Positions 1-8,540 are shown, counted from the stretch's first letter. The stretch is 37,355 nucleotides of DNA from an uncultured SAR86 cluster bacterium (GCA_902518715.1 CABYHU010000002.1:1-37355); one strand, 5' to 3'. Numbers and translations are program-made. The notes: generated by a model not told the origin, from the sequence alone.

Positions 1-743
1 GAAAGTTCCTTAGCAAATTCTTTTGAAAATCTTCTGTGTGCATTTATTCCTGATCCAACTGCAGTTCCTCCCTGAGGGAGAAAAAGAAGCTTCTCTAGAA
101 CAACTGATATAGATTCTCTAGAGCATTTAAGTTGTGTATTCCAAGCATTTAATTCATCAGACATATCCACTGGCATAGCATCCATAAGATGTGTTCTGCC
201 TGTTTTTGTAATTCCCTTCACTGATTCAGCTTTTTTCTCTAAAGTTTCAATGAGTAAATTTAATGCTGGCATTAATTTCTTTGTTGAGTCGAAGTAATAA
301 GCCAAATTCATGACAGTTGGAATTACATCGTTAGAGCTCTGGCTCATATTTACATCATCATTTGGATGAATCTTAACTTTGGAGGTTCTATAGCAAAGAT
401 TTGCTATTACCTCATTTGCATTCATATTTGTACTTGTTCCAGACCCAGTTTGAAAAACATCAATTGGAAACTCTTTTCCATGTTTATTAGTCCAAACCTC
501 TTTTGCAGCTCTTGAAATGACTTTTTGTTTTTTTGCTTCTAATAGCTTGAGATTCTTATTTGCTCTTGCTGCAGCATCTTTTACATAGCCAAGCATTGCT
601 ATAAAGGTATTCGTGAAAGGGAAGTTCATTGAGATGCCGCTAATTGGGAAATTATCTATTGCTCTTTGAGTCTGTGCTCCCCATAGAGCATTTCTTGGCA
701 CCCTTACTTTTCCAAGGCTATCTTCTTCAATTCTAAATTTCAT
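1..743 (-). CDS. fumC: Fumarate hydratase class II, N-terminal part (runs off the window)
   Basis: Encodes the first 247 codons of class II fumarase, the iron-independent homotetrameric enzyme that interconverts fumarate and L-malate in the TCA cycle. The frame starts with MKFRIEEDSLGKVRVP and contains the family signatures LWGAQTQRAI, SGTSTNMNANEV, NMSQSSND and GRTHLMDAMPV; the SSND and THLMDA stretches hold substrate-binding residues. The ATG at 743-741 is preceded by a GAGG ribosome-binding site at good spacing. The C-terminal half, with the catalytic-serine loop, lies beyond base 1. The gene is divergent from the class II aldolase gene across a 59-base spacer that carries a perfect palindrome. 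Confidence 0.95.
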   Translation of the reverse strand, partial: MKFRIEEDSLGKVRVPRNALWGAQTQRAIDNFPISGISMNFPFTNTFIAMLGYVKDAAARANKNLKLLEAKKQKVISRAAKEVWTNKHGKEFPIDVFQTGSGTSTNMNANEVIANLCYRTSKVKIHPNDDVNMSQSSNDVIPTVMNLAYYFDSTKKLMPALNLLIETLEKKAESVKGITKTGRTHLMDAMPVDMSDELNAWNTQLKCSRESISVVLEKLLFLPQGGTAVGSGINAHRRFSKEFAKEL

Positions 744-759
744 AATTACCTCGTTTTTA

Positions 760-775
760 TGTAAACTATTTTACA
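760..775. promoter_or_regulatory. Perfect 6-4-6 palindrome in the fumC/aldolase divergent spacer (candidate operator)
   Basis: TGTAAA-CTAT-TTTACA is a perfect inverted repeat in the middle of the 59-base spacer between the two divergent start codons. A dimeric repressor bound here would cover the likely core promoter of both genes. A TATAAA hexamer lies just downstream on the + strand. No particular regulator family can be named from the half-site. Confidence 0.4.
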
Positions 776-802
776 CCTATAAAGTTAAAGGAGATAGGAC
801 AT

Positions 803-1612
803 ATGGGAAAAGTAACTCCATTAAAAATTGATGTTAATGACGGTAGACTGCCTTTGAAAGATAAAGGCCTAGATATGAAAGATTTTTCATCTGTTGCAGA
901 ATTAAGAAGAGACCAACTTGAAAAGCTTGCTGCGGGTTTCAGAATGTTTGCACATTTTGGTTTTAACGAGGGGGTTGCAGGCCATATTACCTATAGAGAT
1001 CCTGAGTTCCCTGATCATTTCTGGGTAAACCCACTTGGTGTTCATTTCTCACAAATTTCGGTTTCAGATCTAATACTTGTTAATCATGATGGTGAAGTTG
1101 TTCAAGGCGATAAAGCAGTTAATGTTGCCGCTTTTGCAATTCACTCCAGATTGCATAAAGCAAGACCTGATGTAAATGCTGCAGCTCATTCTCATTCTAT
1201 TTATGGAAGAACGTTTTCAACCCTAGGAAAATTGCTTGATCCTATTTCTCAAGATGCATGTGCTTTTTATGAAACTCAAGCTATATATAAAGATTTTTCT
1301 GGTGTTGTTGAAGAAGTTGATGAAGGAGATCTTATTGCTGAAGCACTAGGAGATAAAAAAGTTATTATTCTTCAAAATCATGGAATTCTCACAACAGGTC
1401 CATCTGTTGATATTGCCCTATGGTTTTACACTTCTATGGAGCGATGCTGTCAGGCGCAATTAATGGCTGATGCAGCAGGTGAGACACAATTGATTCCTCA
1501 TGATACAGCAATCAAAACAAGATCATTTATAGCTAATGACGTAGCAGCATGGGCAAGTTTTCAACCTGCATTTGATATGATCTGTAAAAAGGAGCCTGAT
1601 TTATTCGACTAA
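803..1612 (+). CDS. Class II aldolase/adducin family protein
   Basis: A 269-residue member of the class II aldolase/adducin fold, whose enzymes use a divalent metal to cleave or epimerise sugar phosphates or related hydroxy-acids. The expected zinc ligands are visible: the HxH in AAHSHS (H129, H131) and the third His in ILQNHGIL (H193). The GFNEGVAGHIT segment near residue 53 is the typical substrate/phosphate-binding region. A strong AAAGGAG ribosome-binding site precedes the ATG. The substrate cannot be told: the protein fits the broad fuculose-phosphate-aldolase-like group found beside dehydrogenases, not a characterised enzyme. The gene is monocistronic, divergent from fumC, and its 3' end overlaps the converging aldehyde dehydrogenase by 12 bases. 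Confidence 0.85.
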   Translation: MGKVTPLKIDVNDGRLPLKDKGLDMKDFSSVAELRRDQLEKLAAGFRMFAHFGFNEGVAGHITYRDPEFPDHFWVNPLGVHFSQISVSDLILVNHDGEVVQGDKAVNVAAFAIHSRLHKARPDVNAAAHSHSIYGRTFSTLGKLLDPISQDACAFYETQAIYKDFSGVVEEVDEGDLIAEALGDKKVIILQNHGILTTGPSVDIALWFYTSMERCCQAQLMADAAGETQLIPHDTAIKTRSFIANDVAAWASFQPAFDMICKKEPDLFD

Positions 1613-3028
1613 AGCACCTATTACAGCTTTTGTCTCCAAACATTCTTCAAGGCCGTGCGTGCCATGCTCTCTTCCGTTACCGGAAGAGCCGTAACCACCA
1701 AAGGGTGCTGATCTAACTCTAGCTCCTTTATTAATAGTGACTTGGCCAGCCCTTATTTTTGAAGCAACTTCTACTGCATGAGCTTGTTCACCTTGAACAT
1801 ATCCAGCAAGACCATATGGAGTATCATTTGCAATTTCGACAGCCTCTTCTTCAGTTTCGTATTTTATTAAACATAAAACTGGACCAAAAATCTCCTCTCT
1901 TGCAATTGTCATATCATTAGTTACATCAGAAAATATAGTTGGTTTTACGTAATAACCGCTCTCACAACCATCTGGAAGACCAACGCCACCAGCAGATAAT
2001 GTTGCTCCTTCATCAATGCCAATCTGAATCATCCTTTGAACTTTCTCATATTGAGTCTTATTAGAAATTGGGCCCATCTTTGTATCAGCATCAAAAGGAT
2101 CTCCTACTTTCATAGCATTTGCAGTATTAATAGCAACTTCAACTGCTTTTTCATAGTTCTTAGATGACACAAGCATTCTTGTTGGTGCATTGCATGATTG
2201 TCCTGTATTTAGGAAACATGAAGAGACACCAGCAGATACAGCTTTTTCAATGTCTGCATCGTCAAGAACTATATTGGCAGATTTGCCACCTAGCTCCTGA
2301 GCAACTCTCTTCACTGTTGAGGCTGATGCTTGAGCAACAGCAACTCCAGCTCGTGTTGAACCAGTAAAATGCATCATATCTATATCTTTGTGTTCAGACA
2401 TTGAGGCACCAACAACAGGACCCATGCCATTTACTAAATTAAAGATTCCAGCGGGTACGCCAGCGTCGTGGATAATTTCTGCAAGGATTATTCCGCAGAA
2501 AGGAGTTATTTCACTTGGCTTAAGCACCATAGTACATCCAGCGGCTATGCCTGATGCTACTTTTGTGCACATCTGATTCATTGGCCAATTCCATGGAGTT
2601 ATCATTCCAATAACACCCACGGGCTCTTTTCGAACTAAATAACCATCTTTTTCATACTCAAAATCATAGCCTTTAAGGACATTTAGAGTATCTTTAAAAT
2701 GAGTAAGGCCAGAAGCAACCTGAGCAACTTGGGATAACCATATTGGAGCTCCCATTTCCTTAGATATTGTTTCTGCTAATTCCTCAGATCTTTTTTCATA
2801 TTCAGTAATAATATTTTCTAAAATCTGGACTCTTTCCTCTTTAGTTGAAAAACTAAAATCAACAAAAGCTGCTTTAGCTGCAGCAACCGCTTTATCCACA
2901 TCATCAGAATTACCTGCAGTTATAACTCCAAGAACAGAATCATCTGATGGGTTCATGACTTCAATCGTCTCAGTTGAATGAGAATCAACCCATTCTCCAT
3001 TTATATACATTTGTAATTTTTCTAACAT
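1601..3028 (-). CDS. NAD(P)-dependent aldehyde dehydrogenase
   Basis: A 475-residue ALDH-superfamily enzyme that oxidises an aldehyde to its carboxylate with NAD(P)+. All catalytic features are present: the oxyanion Asn in TPWNWPMNQ (N147), the cofactor-binding stretch MVLKPSEITP near 168-176, FTGSTRAG (221-228), the general-base Glu in QELGGKS (E245), the nucleophilic Cys in GQSCNAPTR (C279) and EEIFGPVL (from E378). Length is normal for the family. An AGAGGT ribosome-binding site precedes the ATG and a TATAAT hexamer lies 25-30 bases upstream. It resembles the broad-specificity group often labelled betaine or medium-chain aldehyde dehydrogenase; the substrate is not decidable. It is the last gene of a minus-strand run with the phosphatase and PQQ-enzyme genes. 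Confidence 0.93.
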   Translation of the reverse strand: MLEKLQMYINGEWVDSHSTETIEVMNPSDDSVLGVITAGNSDDVDKAVAAAKAAFVDFSFSTKEERVQILENIITEYEKRSEELAETISKEMGAPIWLSQVAQVASGLTHFKDTLNVLKGYDFEYEKDGYLVRKEPVGVIGMITPWNWPMNQMCTKVASGIAAGCTMVLKPSEITPFCGIILAEIIHDAGVPAGIFNLVNGMGPVVGASMSEHKDIDMMHFTGSTRAGVAVAQASASTVKRVAQELGGKSANIVLDDADIEKAVSAGVSSCFLNTGQSCNAPTRMLVSSKNYEKAVEVAINTANAMKVGDPFDADTKMGPISNKTQYEKVQRMIQIGIDEGATLSAGGVGLPDGCESGYYVKPTIFSDVTNDMTIAREEIFGPVLCLIKYETEEEAVEIANDTPYGLAGYVQGEQAHAVEVASKIRAGQVTINKGARVRSAPFGGYGSSGNGREHGTHGLEECLETKAVIGALVE

Positions 3029-3053
3029 AACTACCTCTTTAATTTGCCAAAAG

Positions 3054-3059
3054 ATTATA
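3054..3059 (-). promoter_or_regulatory. Candidate -10 box for the aldehyde dehydrogenase gene
   Basis: TATAAT on the minus strand, 25 bases upstream of the ATG at 3028 and followed by an AGAGGT ribosome-binding site. No good -35 hexamer is seen at 16-18 bases. The site lies in the 55-base spacer after the phosphatase gene, so the dehydrogenase could have its own promoter inside the gene run. Confidence 0.35.
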
Positions 3060-3083
3060 ACCTATAACTATTTCTTATTTTAT

Positions 3084-3824
3084 TCATAAACAGTTGTTAT
3101 TAGCTACTACATCTACTTTAAATTGATCTTCAGGATATGATTTAAATGTATAATTTCCTCCAGCTGCCTTAATTATTGAAAGTCCTGCAGCTATATCCCA
3201 TAAAAATATTCCTTTTTCTTGATATTGATCAAATTGCCCAGAAGCAACATAAGCACATGACATAGCTGCTGATCCAATCATTCTTACTTTTTTCCAACTT
3301 ACTAATTCATTTGATAGCTCACTCATGGATTCTCTATTAAAGTTTCCTTTTGCAGGAAGACCGGTAGCGAGCGTGGCTTTAGATTTATCATGAATTGATG
3401 AAACATATATATCTTCGTTATTCAATTTTGCTTTTGAGTCGATACTTCCCTCATAGAGCGAACCTCTATTGAAGTCATTTATAACACCCAGAGTAATTTC
3501 ATTTTCATGAATCAAGGCAATTGAAATACAGCACATTGGGAAATCTCTTGAATAATTTGAAGTTCCATCAAGAGGATCAACTACCCAAAAACTGTTTCCA
3601 AGATCTTGATTAGCACCAGATTCCTCAGCAAGGATTGGGAAGTTAGAGTTTTCTAATAAATAATCTTTTATAACTTTTTCAGACTCTAGATCAGCTTTTA
3701 ATTTAACATCTCGACCTTCATTAGAAATAATTTTATTAATATTATCTTTATTATCAATTAATAATGCAGCAGCAATTTCAGATGCTCTTTTTGCAACTTC
3801 AAGCTCATGTTTGATATTAATCAT
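3084..3824 (-). CDS. Inositol-monophosphatase-family sugar/nucleotide phosphatase
   Basis: A 246-residue member of the Mg2+-dependent, lithium-sensitive phosphatase family (inositol monophosphatase, CysQ, histidinol phosphatase). The metal-binding motifs are all present: AEESG (E67, E68), the DPLDGTSNY signature (D83, D86) and WDIAAG (W209, D210). Members remove phosphate from inositol-1-phosphate, 3'-phosphoadenosine 5'-phosphate or histidinol phosphate; the motifs do not separate these. The gene starts 18 bases after the upstream PQQ-enzyme gene and is probably cotranscribed with it. Length is close to the family norm (about 250-270). Confidence 0.85.
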   Translation of the reverse strand: MINIKHELEVAKRASEIAAALLIDNKDNINKIISNEGRDVKLKADLESEKVIKDYLLENSNFPILAEESGANQDLGNSFWVVDPLDGTSNYSRDFPMCCISIALIHENEITLGVINDFNRGSLYEGSIDSKAKLNNEDIYVSSIHDKSKATLATGLPAKGNFNRESMSELSNELVSWKKVRMIGSAAMSCAYVASGQFDQYQEKGIFLWDIAAGLSIIKAAGGNYTFKSYPEDQFKVDVVANNNCL

Positions 3825-3842
3825 TGTTTAGATGATCTTTAA

Positions 3843-4988
3843 TTAAGACTGCTGATAAGTGACTCTATAGATAACATTTGCTCCATCATCAGATATCAAA
3901 ATGGAGCCATCACTTTTTTGAAAAACGGATGCTGGTCTTCCTAAAACTTTTTCCTGACCATTGTTTTTTTGAAGCCACCCAGTAATGAAATCTTTGTGGT
4001 AAAGCAACTCTCCGCTCTCATCAAAATGAACGGCTATAACCTTATATCCGACTTTCCTTGATCGATTCCATGATCCATGAAGAGTCATAAATAAAGTATT
4101 CTTATATTTTGCTGGAAAATGATTACCATCATAAAAAGATAATCCTGTTGGAGCTACATGCGCACCAAGCTCAAGAATAGGATCAATAAATTCTTCAGCA
4201 TTATCTGGTATTTTTTTTGAATAATCTGGATCTAGTACATCCATTGAATGTTTATATGGATAGCCATAGAAAGAATCATCATTTTTAACTACATTAAGCT
4301 CGCATGATGGCATGTCATCTCCCATCCAGTCTCGTCCATTATCACCAAAATAAAGATTATCTGTTTCAGGATGCCAATCAAACCCAACTGTATTCCTAAC
4401 TCCCCTAGCTACATACTCCCACTCACCATCATTAAGTCTCATGATTGAGGCATATCTTTTGTCAAAGTTATACTTTTCTTCAAGTGAAGGATTGCAAATA
4501 TTGCATGGGGCACCAACAGGAACGTAAAGTTTGTTGTCCGGGCCAAAATCAATCCATTTCCAGCCATGCCATGTATCTGAAGGCAAATTATTGGTAACTA
4601 GAACCTTGTCCGGTATCTGTTCTGAACTTGAAAGAGCTTCATCAATATTCGGGATTTTCCAAATGGAGTTTACTTCGGAAAAATAAAGGTCACCGTTATG
4701 GTAAGTTACTCCAGTTGAATTAGACAATCCTTTAGCTATAACTCTAATATCTTTGTTAACACTGATTGCAATTATAGTTCCTGCATTTCTAGATCCTACA
4801 AATATATTCCCAGAGTCGCTTTCAGCAATTTGTCTAGGAGTATCTATATTTTCAACAAATATCTCTATTGAAAAACCTTTTTCAGTTTTTAAATTCTCAA
4901 TAAGTTTTGAAGAATCAGAAGAAACATTTAAAGAAAAAGATATAATAACCAATAGGTGTAAAAAAAACTTATAATTTAACTTTTCCAT
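3843..4988 (-). CDS. Secreted PQQ-dependent sugar (sorbosone/soluble glucose) dehydrogenase-like beta-propeller protein
   Basis: A 381-residue protein related to soluble quinoprotein glucose dehydrogenase and sorbosone dehydrogenase, six-bladed propellers that oxidise aldoses with PQQ and calcium. Supporting stretches are SDTWHGWKWIDFGPD, which includes the expected catalytic His, YVPVGAPCNIC, VARGVRNTVGFDWHPET and LGAHVAPTGLSFYDG. The N-terminus MEKLNYKFFLHLLVII continues into a hydrophobic signal peptide, so the product should be periplasmic. I place the start at 4988; the frame is open back to 5105, but that extension overlaps the divergent gene and would hide the signal peptide. Two Cys in the CNIC motif could form a disulfide or bind a cofactor. 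Whether this organism makes PQQ cannot be seen here. Confidence 0.8.
   Translation of the reverse strand: MEKLNYKFFLHLLVIISFSLNVSSDSSKLIENLKTEKGFSIEIFVENIDTPRQIAESDSGNIFVGSRNAGTIIAISVNKDIRVIAKGLSNSTGVTYHNGDLYFSEVNSIWKIPNIDEALSSSEQIPDKVLVTNNLPSDTWHGWKWIDFGPDNKLYVPVGAPCNICNPSLEEKYNFDKRYASIMRLNDGEWEYVARGVRNTVGFDWHPETDNLYFGDNGRDWMGDDMPSCELNVVKNDDSFYGYPYKHSMDVLDPDYSKKIPDNAEEFIDPILELGAHVAPTGLSFYDGNHFPAKYKNTLFMTLHGSWNRSRKVGYKVIAVHFDESGELLYHKDFITGWLQKNNGQEKVLGRPASVFQKSDGSILISDDGANVIYRVTYQQS
4970..4975 (+). promoter_or_regulatory. -10 box for the WecA-like gene, near-leaderless
   Basis: TATAAT on the + strand, with 11 bases between it and the ATG at 4987. A start site at the usual 6-8 bases downstream would leave a 5' leader of about 3-5 bases, and no Shine-Dalgarno sequence is present. 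The -35 region is weak. A single hexamer is modest evidence in AT-rich DNA, but it mirrors the opposite promoter at 4996-5001. Confidence 0.45.
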
Positions 4989-6258
4989 GATAAAGATTAT
5001 ACCAGTAGCCCTTTTCTTTTTAAGCTTTTTTGCATCCTTAGTATCAAATGCATGGCTTAGAATATTAGCAAAAAAGAATAACTTTCTGATTGATAGGCCT
5101 GACAAATACAGAAAATTTCATCAAGCTGCAACTCCGCTTACTGGAGGTATTGGAATTACATTTGGAATAATATTCAGTGGAATATTTCTATTCTTTTTCA
5201 CAAATCCTAGCTACGTTTCTGAGATTTCTTCATCTAATTTTTTAGGGAATCAACAAAGCGAATTGCATGCAATTAAAATATCTGAAGAAGAAGAAATATT
5301 AGTTAAGAAAATTGGGGAAGATAGTTTTTCTATAGTTTTACCTGACGGTACTAAGAATATATATGAAATTTCAGATAGCAATGAATCTGTTTTGATATCT
5401 CAAGAAAATATTTCTGATTCTTTAATAATATCTAATTTTAGTATTGGTCTTTTTTTATTTACCATTTTGCTTCAGTTTTTAATGATTCTTGATGACCTTT
5501 GGGGTTTAAAAGCTATTACAAGACTCTTAATACAGTCTTTTTGTGCAGGCGGACTTATCTTTTTCAGTGGAATTTATATTCAAAGCTTAGGTAATTTGTT
5601 TGGATTTGGGGAGATATTTTTGGGCTTACTAGGAATACCATTTACAGTTTTCTGTATTGTTGGGATGGTAAATGCATTTAATATGATAGACGGAATAAAT
5701 GGCCTTTGTGCAAGCTTATGTCTTGTTTGCTTTGTATCAATTATTTATATGATAAATGCAGATAGTGTTCCTAACCTGCTTCCATTAATACTGCCTGTTG
5801 GAGCCATTTCAGGCTTCTTAATGTATAACCTTGGTATTCTTGGTAATAAAAGAACTGTCTTCTTGGGCGATAATGGATCAAATGCATTAGGTTTCATGTG
5901 TGCATGGATACTTGTTTACTTTAGTACAATTGATTCAACAAATTTTGCTCCAGTAACTGCTTTATGGTTGGTAGCTATTCCATTCATTGATGCAGTTAAT
6001 GTGATGATTTCAAGAGCTTTAAAAGGTATTATGCCTTTGAGGCCTGGACGAGATCATATTCATCATAAGCTTCTGGATTATGGGTTCTCTTCAGATATGA
6101 TTTTCTCAACGCTAATATTATTATCAGGATTTTTTGCTTTTATAGGTTTAAGTTTTAATAACAATCTTTTAGTAAGTGATTATTACTCTTTTTATGGATT
6201 CTTATTAATTTGGTTATGCTACTATTTATTGACAAGGTACATAGGGAAAAATGTTTAG
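4987..6258 (+). CDS. WecA/MraY-family undecaprenyl-phosphate sugar-1-phosphate transferase
   Basis: A 423-residue polytopic membrane enzyme of the family that moves a sugar-1-phosphate (commonly GlcNAc-1-P) from UDP-sugar to undecaprenyl phosphate, the first step of O-antigen or capsule repeat synthesis. Motifs in order: RPDKYRKFHQ...TPLTGG (37-54), the metal-binding DD (169-170), NAFNMIDGINGL (229-240), FLGDNGSN (292-299) and the HIHH loop (357-360) that separates WecA-like enzymes from MraY. A hydrophilic insert of about 75 residues (roughly 73-148) between early membrane segments makes it longer than E. coli WecA (367 aa). The next gene overlaps its end by 8 bases. It is a plausible priming enzyme for the polysaccharide operon elsewhere in the window, though it lies well outside it. 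Confidence 0.88.
   Translation: MIKIIPVALFFLSFFASLVSNAWLRILAKKNNFLIDRPDKYRKFHQAATPLTGGIGITFGIIFSGIFLFFFTNPSYVSEISSSNFLGNQQSELHAIKISEEEEILVKKIGEDSFSIVLPDGTKNIYEISDSNESVLISQENISDSLIISNFSIGLFLFTILLQFLMILDDLWGLKAITRLLIQSFCAGGLIFFSGIYIQSLGNLFGFGEIFLGLLGIPFTVFCIVGMVNAFNMIDGINGLCASLCLVCFVSIIYMINADSVPNLLPLILPVGAISGFLMYNLGILGNKRTVFLGDNGSNALGFMCAWILVYFSTIDSTNFAPVTALWLVAIPFIDAVNVMISRALKGIMPLRPGRDHIHHKLLDYGFSSDMIFSTLILLSGFFAFIGLSFNNNLLVSDYYSFYGFLLIWLCYYLLTRYIGKNV
4996..5001 (-). promoter_or_regulatory. -10 box for the PQQ-enzyme gene, predicted leaderless
   Basis: TATAAT on the minus strand, with 7 bases between it and the ATG at 4988, so transcription would begin at or within a base or two of the start codon. 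No ribosome-binding site precedes the ATG. The box lies inside the 5' coding part of the divergent WecA-like gene. A CTTAAA hexamer at 5024-5019 is a poor -35 at 17-base spacing. Confidence 0.45.
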
Positions 6259-6673
6259 TTTTTTTAAGAAGAAAGAAAAAGAAAAAGAAAAGCCTAAAAA
6301 TCTAAAATTAATTGCATTATGTTTAGTTTATGAGGTCGCAAATGCAGATAATGATATCGATGTTAGAGAAAGGGATCTAATTTTAGAAAAGATTAAAGAG
6401 TCCATTGATGTAAGTGTCTTAACTGAAAAAGAAATCTTTGATGTTATTCAAGAAGAGAGTGAGAGAAGAGTATCATTTTATGACATCATTAATGATATTA
6501 ATCAAAACTTGGATAAAAAAGAAAAAATAGATGTTTTAAAGATGCTTTGGGAGATAGCTTATGCTGACAAAGTGTTAGATGTTGATGAAGAGAGGATAAT
6601 AAGAAGATCTGCAGAAATGCTAGGAATCAAACCATCAATAGTACTTAAAACAAAAGAAGAGTTTAAAAATTAA
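6251..6673 (+). CDS. TerB-like (tellurite-resistance/co-chaperone-type) small protein
   Basis: A 140-residue, mostly helical, highly charged protein with a TerB-like domain. The two internal repeats typical of the family are seen as YEVANADNDIDVRE (near 27-40) and WEIAYADKVLDVDEE (near 100-114), acidic metal-binding-type helices also found fused to DnaJ domains. The N-terminus MFSFFKKKEKEKEK is a short hydrophobic and lysine-rich stretch that could bind membrane. Its start lies inside the WecA-like gene (8-base overlap), so the two are translationally coupled. Its function is unknown. It converges on and overlaps the esterase gene by 11 bases. Confidence 0.75.
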   Translation: MFSFFKKKEKEKEKPKNLKLIALCLVYEVANADNDIDVRERDLILEKIKESIDVSVLTEKEIFDVIQEESERRVSFYDIINDINQNLDKKEKIDVLKMLWEIAYADKVLDVDEERIIRRSAEMLGIKPSIVLKTKEEFKN

Positions 6674-8540
6674 TAGTAGCTGAGTTTTTCTTTGAAATTC
6701 TCAGTGCCTCATCTCTAGAGCATTTAAAATTCACATCTTTTAAAGAGTCGTTAAATGAGTCGTCGCCAATATAATTTGTAGTTTCATATAAAAGAATGCA
6801 TTTTTCCTCAGTATCAATTATTTGAGAAGATAATATTCCACTCACTAATTCTTGCATGCTTAAATCAAGATTATCTATCCGAAAATCTTTCTTTTCATCA
6901 ATATGAAGAATACTTTTGTCTGTCATAGGATTATATTTGACCCAAATAATATCATTTGAAGATTTACCAGGTTCACCATTTCTAGCAAACTCAGTCCAGA
7001 AATTCATCATATTCTTGGAAACAAAACGCCTCGATGGTGATCGAGGATAAATGATCCATGCAAATTCTTCAGCTAGACTGTAATCCCCACTTATCATTGG
7101 TATTTCTAGTGCATGAGCAGCTCCAATAATTTTTCTAAAGTCGCCAACAAAGAAATCTCTTAAATTATCCCAATCATATCTATAGGCATAAAGATCTTCA
7201 TTTCCTGCAAAAAACATATTTTCGAGAGGCTCTTGAACTCCTCTTAGCTGCCATCCTTTTGATCTAATTTCATTATAAAATTGGTATTTTTCTTCATCCT
7301 TAATTTCAACCCTTGGTATACCAATACCCCTTGAAAGAAAAGACTGATTGGTTTCTATGAAGTACTTTGAAAATCCGAGCCAAAGCTTTATTTCGTCTTT
7401 ATTTGATCCAGCAATTGTAGGAACTTTGTTTAAATGTTCTTTAGAACGAAGTGCTTCTTTAAGACCCATTTTAGGAATTACTATGCCATCATTTGTAAGC
7501 AGAGGAGTTTCGAAAGTATCGCCATATAAATTCACTAAATATTGAGGTTTAGCCTCGTAAAGAACCTTTCTAAGGGCCTCTTTACTAGAATTTAATTGAA
7601 ATGTGTTTGCTTCTTCAAGATCATTTACTAACTGTTTGTCAACAATTATTTTATTTAATACTGTCCAACTGTCAGATATACCATCCTCATTAAAATTTTC
7701 TGATTTATAGGCATTTTGCAGTGATGATGATTTTGTATAGCCAGATTGAGAGATTGCTTTATGAAATAAGCCTTTGGCTTGGCTTGCAACTAAAAGCGAT
7801 AAAACATTGTGTCCTCCAGCAGACTCGCCAAAGATAGTAATATTGTTAGGATCGCCTCCAAAGGCAGCAATATTTTCATTTACCCATTTTAGTGCAAGCA
7901 CTAAATCTAAGATCCCAAAGTTTGATGTCTTATCTAAGCCTGAATGAAAGTCTTGAATTGCTGGGTGAGTAAAAAAGCCGAGAGGTCCTAGACGGTAATT
8001 TGGAGAAACAACGATAATATCTTTCTTTTTTACCAATTCTGAGAAATTATAAAAATCTTTATGTCCTGAAGTATTACCTCCTCCATGTATCCAAAACATA
8101 ACTGGCAAATTATCTCTATCTCCATGAGGTGCTCTTATATCAAGATATAAGCAGTCCTCCGTGCCAGCTTGATTGATTGCTTGAATCTGCCCGCCAATTT
8201 CTTGGTGACAAAAATTATTTTCTTTTGGATTAATATGAAAATCTTTAGCAACAAAAGCTACTGGTGCCTTCCATCTTAAGTCTCCTAAAGGAGGAAGTGC
8301 AAATGGAATATCCTCCCAATACAGAATTCCTTCTGTTCTTTGAGAGAGAACCTTCCCAGATGAAGTCTGAATAAAATCTCCCTTGAAGGTTTTAGCTCCA
8401 ATATAGTTAAAACTATCACCTTTATCTTGGTAATAATCATAAGTTGGAGGATTAGTTATTTCTTCAGGGACACCTAAAACAGAACCACAAAATAAAACTA
8501 TAAAAAGTTTAAAAGATTTTATATTTCTCAATAAGTTCAT
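6663..8540 (-). CDS. Type B carboxylesterase, exported (downstream copy)
   Basis: A 625-residue alpha/beta-hydrolase of the carboxylesterase type B/cholinesterase family, which hydrolyses carboxylic esters. The oxyanion-hole HGGG (152-155), nucleophile elbow GESAGG (S240), acidic residue in SNKDE and catalytic His in GAAHALEIP are all present. Other family landmarks are TEDCLYLDI, NYRLGPLGF and FGGDPNNITIFG. The N-terminus (MNLLRNIKSF then a hydrophobic run to VLG) is a signal peptide without a clear lipobox. The ATG lies 32 bases inside the upstream esterase gene, so the two are coupled. Length is at the upper end of the family. The ester substrate is unknown. Confidence 0.92.
   Translation of the reverse strand: MNLLRNIKSFKLFIVLFCGSVLGVPEEITNPPTYDYYQDKGDSFNYIGAKTFKGDFIQTSSGKVLSQRTEGILYWEDIPFALPPLGDLRWKAPVAFVAKDFHINPKENNFCHQEIGGQIQAINQAGTEDCLYLDIRAPHGDRDNLPVMFWIHGGGNTSGHKDFYNFSELVKKKDIIVVSPNYRLGPLGFFTHPAIQDFHSGLDKTSNFGILDLVLALKWVNENIAAFGGDPNNITIFGESAGGHNVLSLLVASQAKGLFHKAISQSGYTKSSSLQNAYKSENFNEDGISDSWTVLNKIIVDKQLVNDLEEANTFQLNSSKEALRKVLYEAKPQYLVNLYGDTFETPLLTNDGIVIPKMGLKEALRSKEHLNKVPTIAGSNKDEIKLWLGFSKYFIETNQSFLSRGIGIPRVEIKDEEKYQFYNEIRSKGWQLRGVQEPLENMFFAGNEDLYAYRYDWDNLRDFFVGDFRKIIGAAHALEIPMISGDYSLAEEFAWIIYPRSPSRRFVSKNMMNFWTEFARNGEPGKSSNDIIWVKYNPMTDKSILHIDEKKDFRIDNLDLSMQELVSGILSSQIIDTEEKCILLYETTNYIGDDSFNDSLKDVNFKCSRDEALRISKKNSATINF

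Noticed and set aside
2164-2576. Two small + strand frames inside the aldehyde dehydrogenase gene
   Set aside because: They lie wholly antisense to a conserved enzyme and resemble no protein family.
4989-5105. N-terminal extension of the PQQ-enzyme frame to 5105
   Set aside because: It would add 39 residues before a clear signal peptide and lie antisense to the WecA-like start; the ATG at 4988 is preferred.
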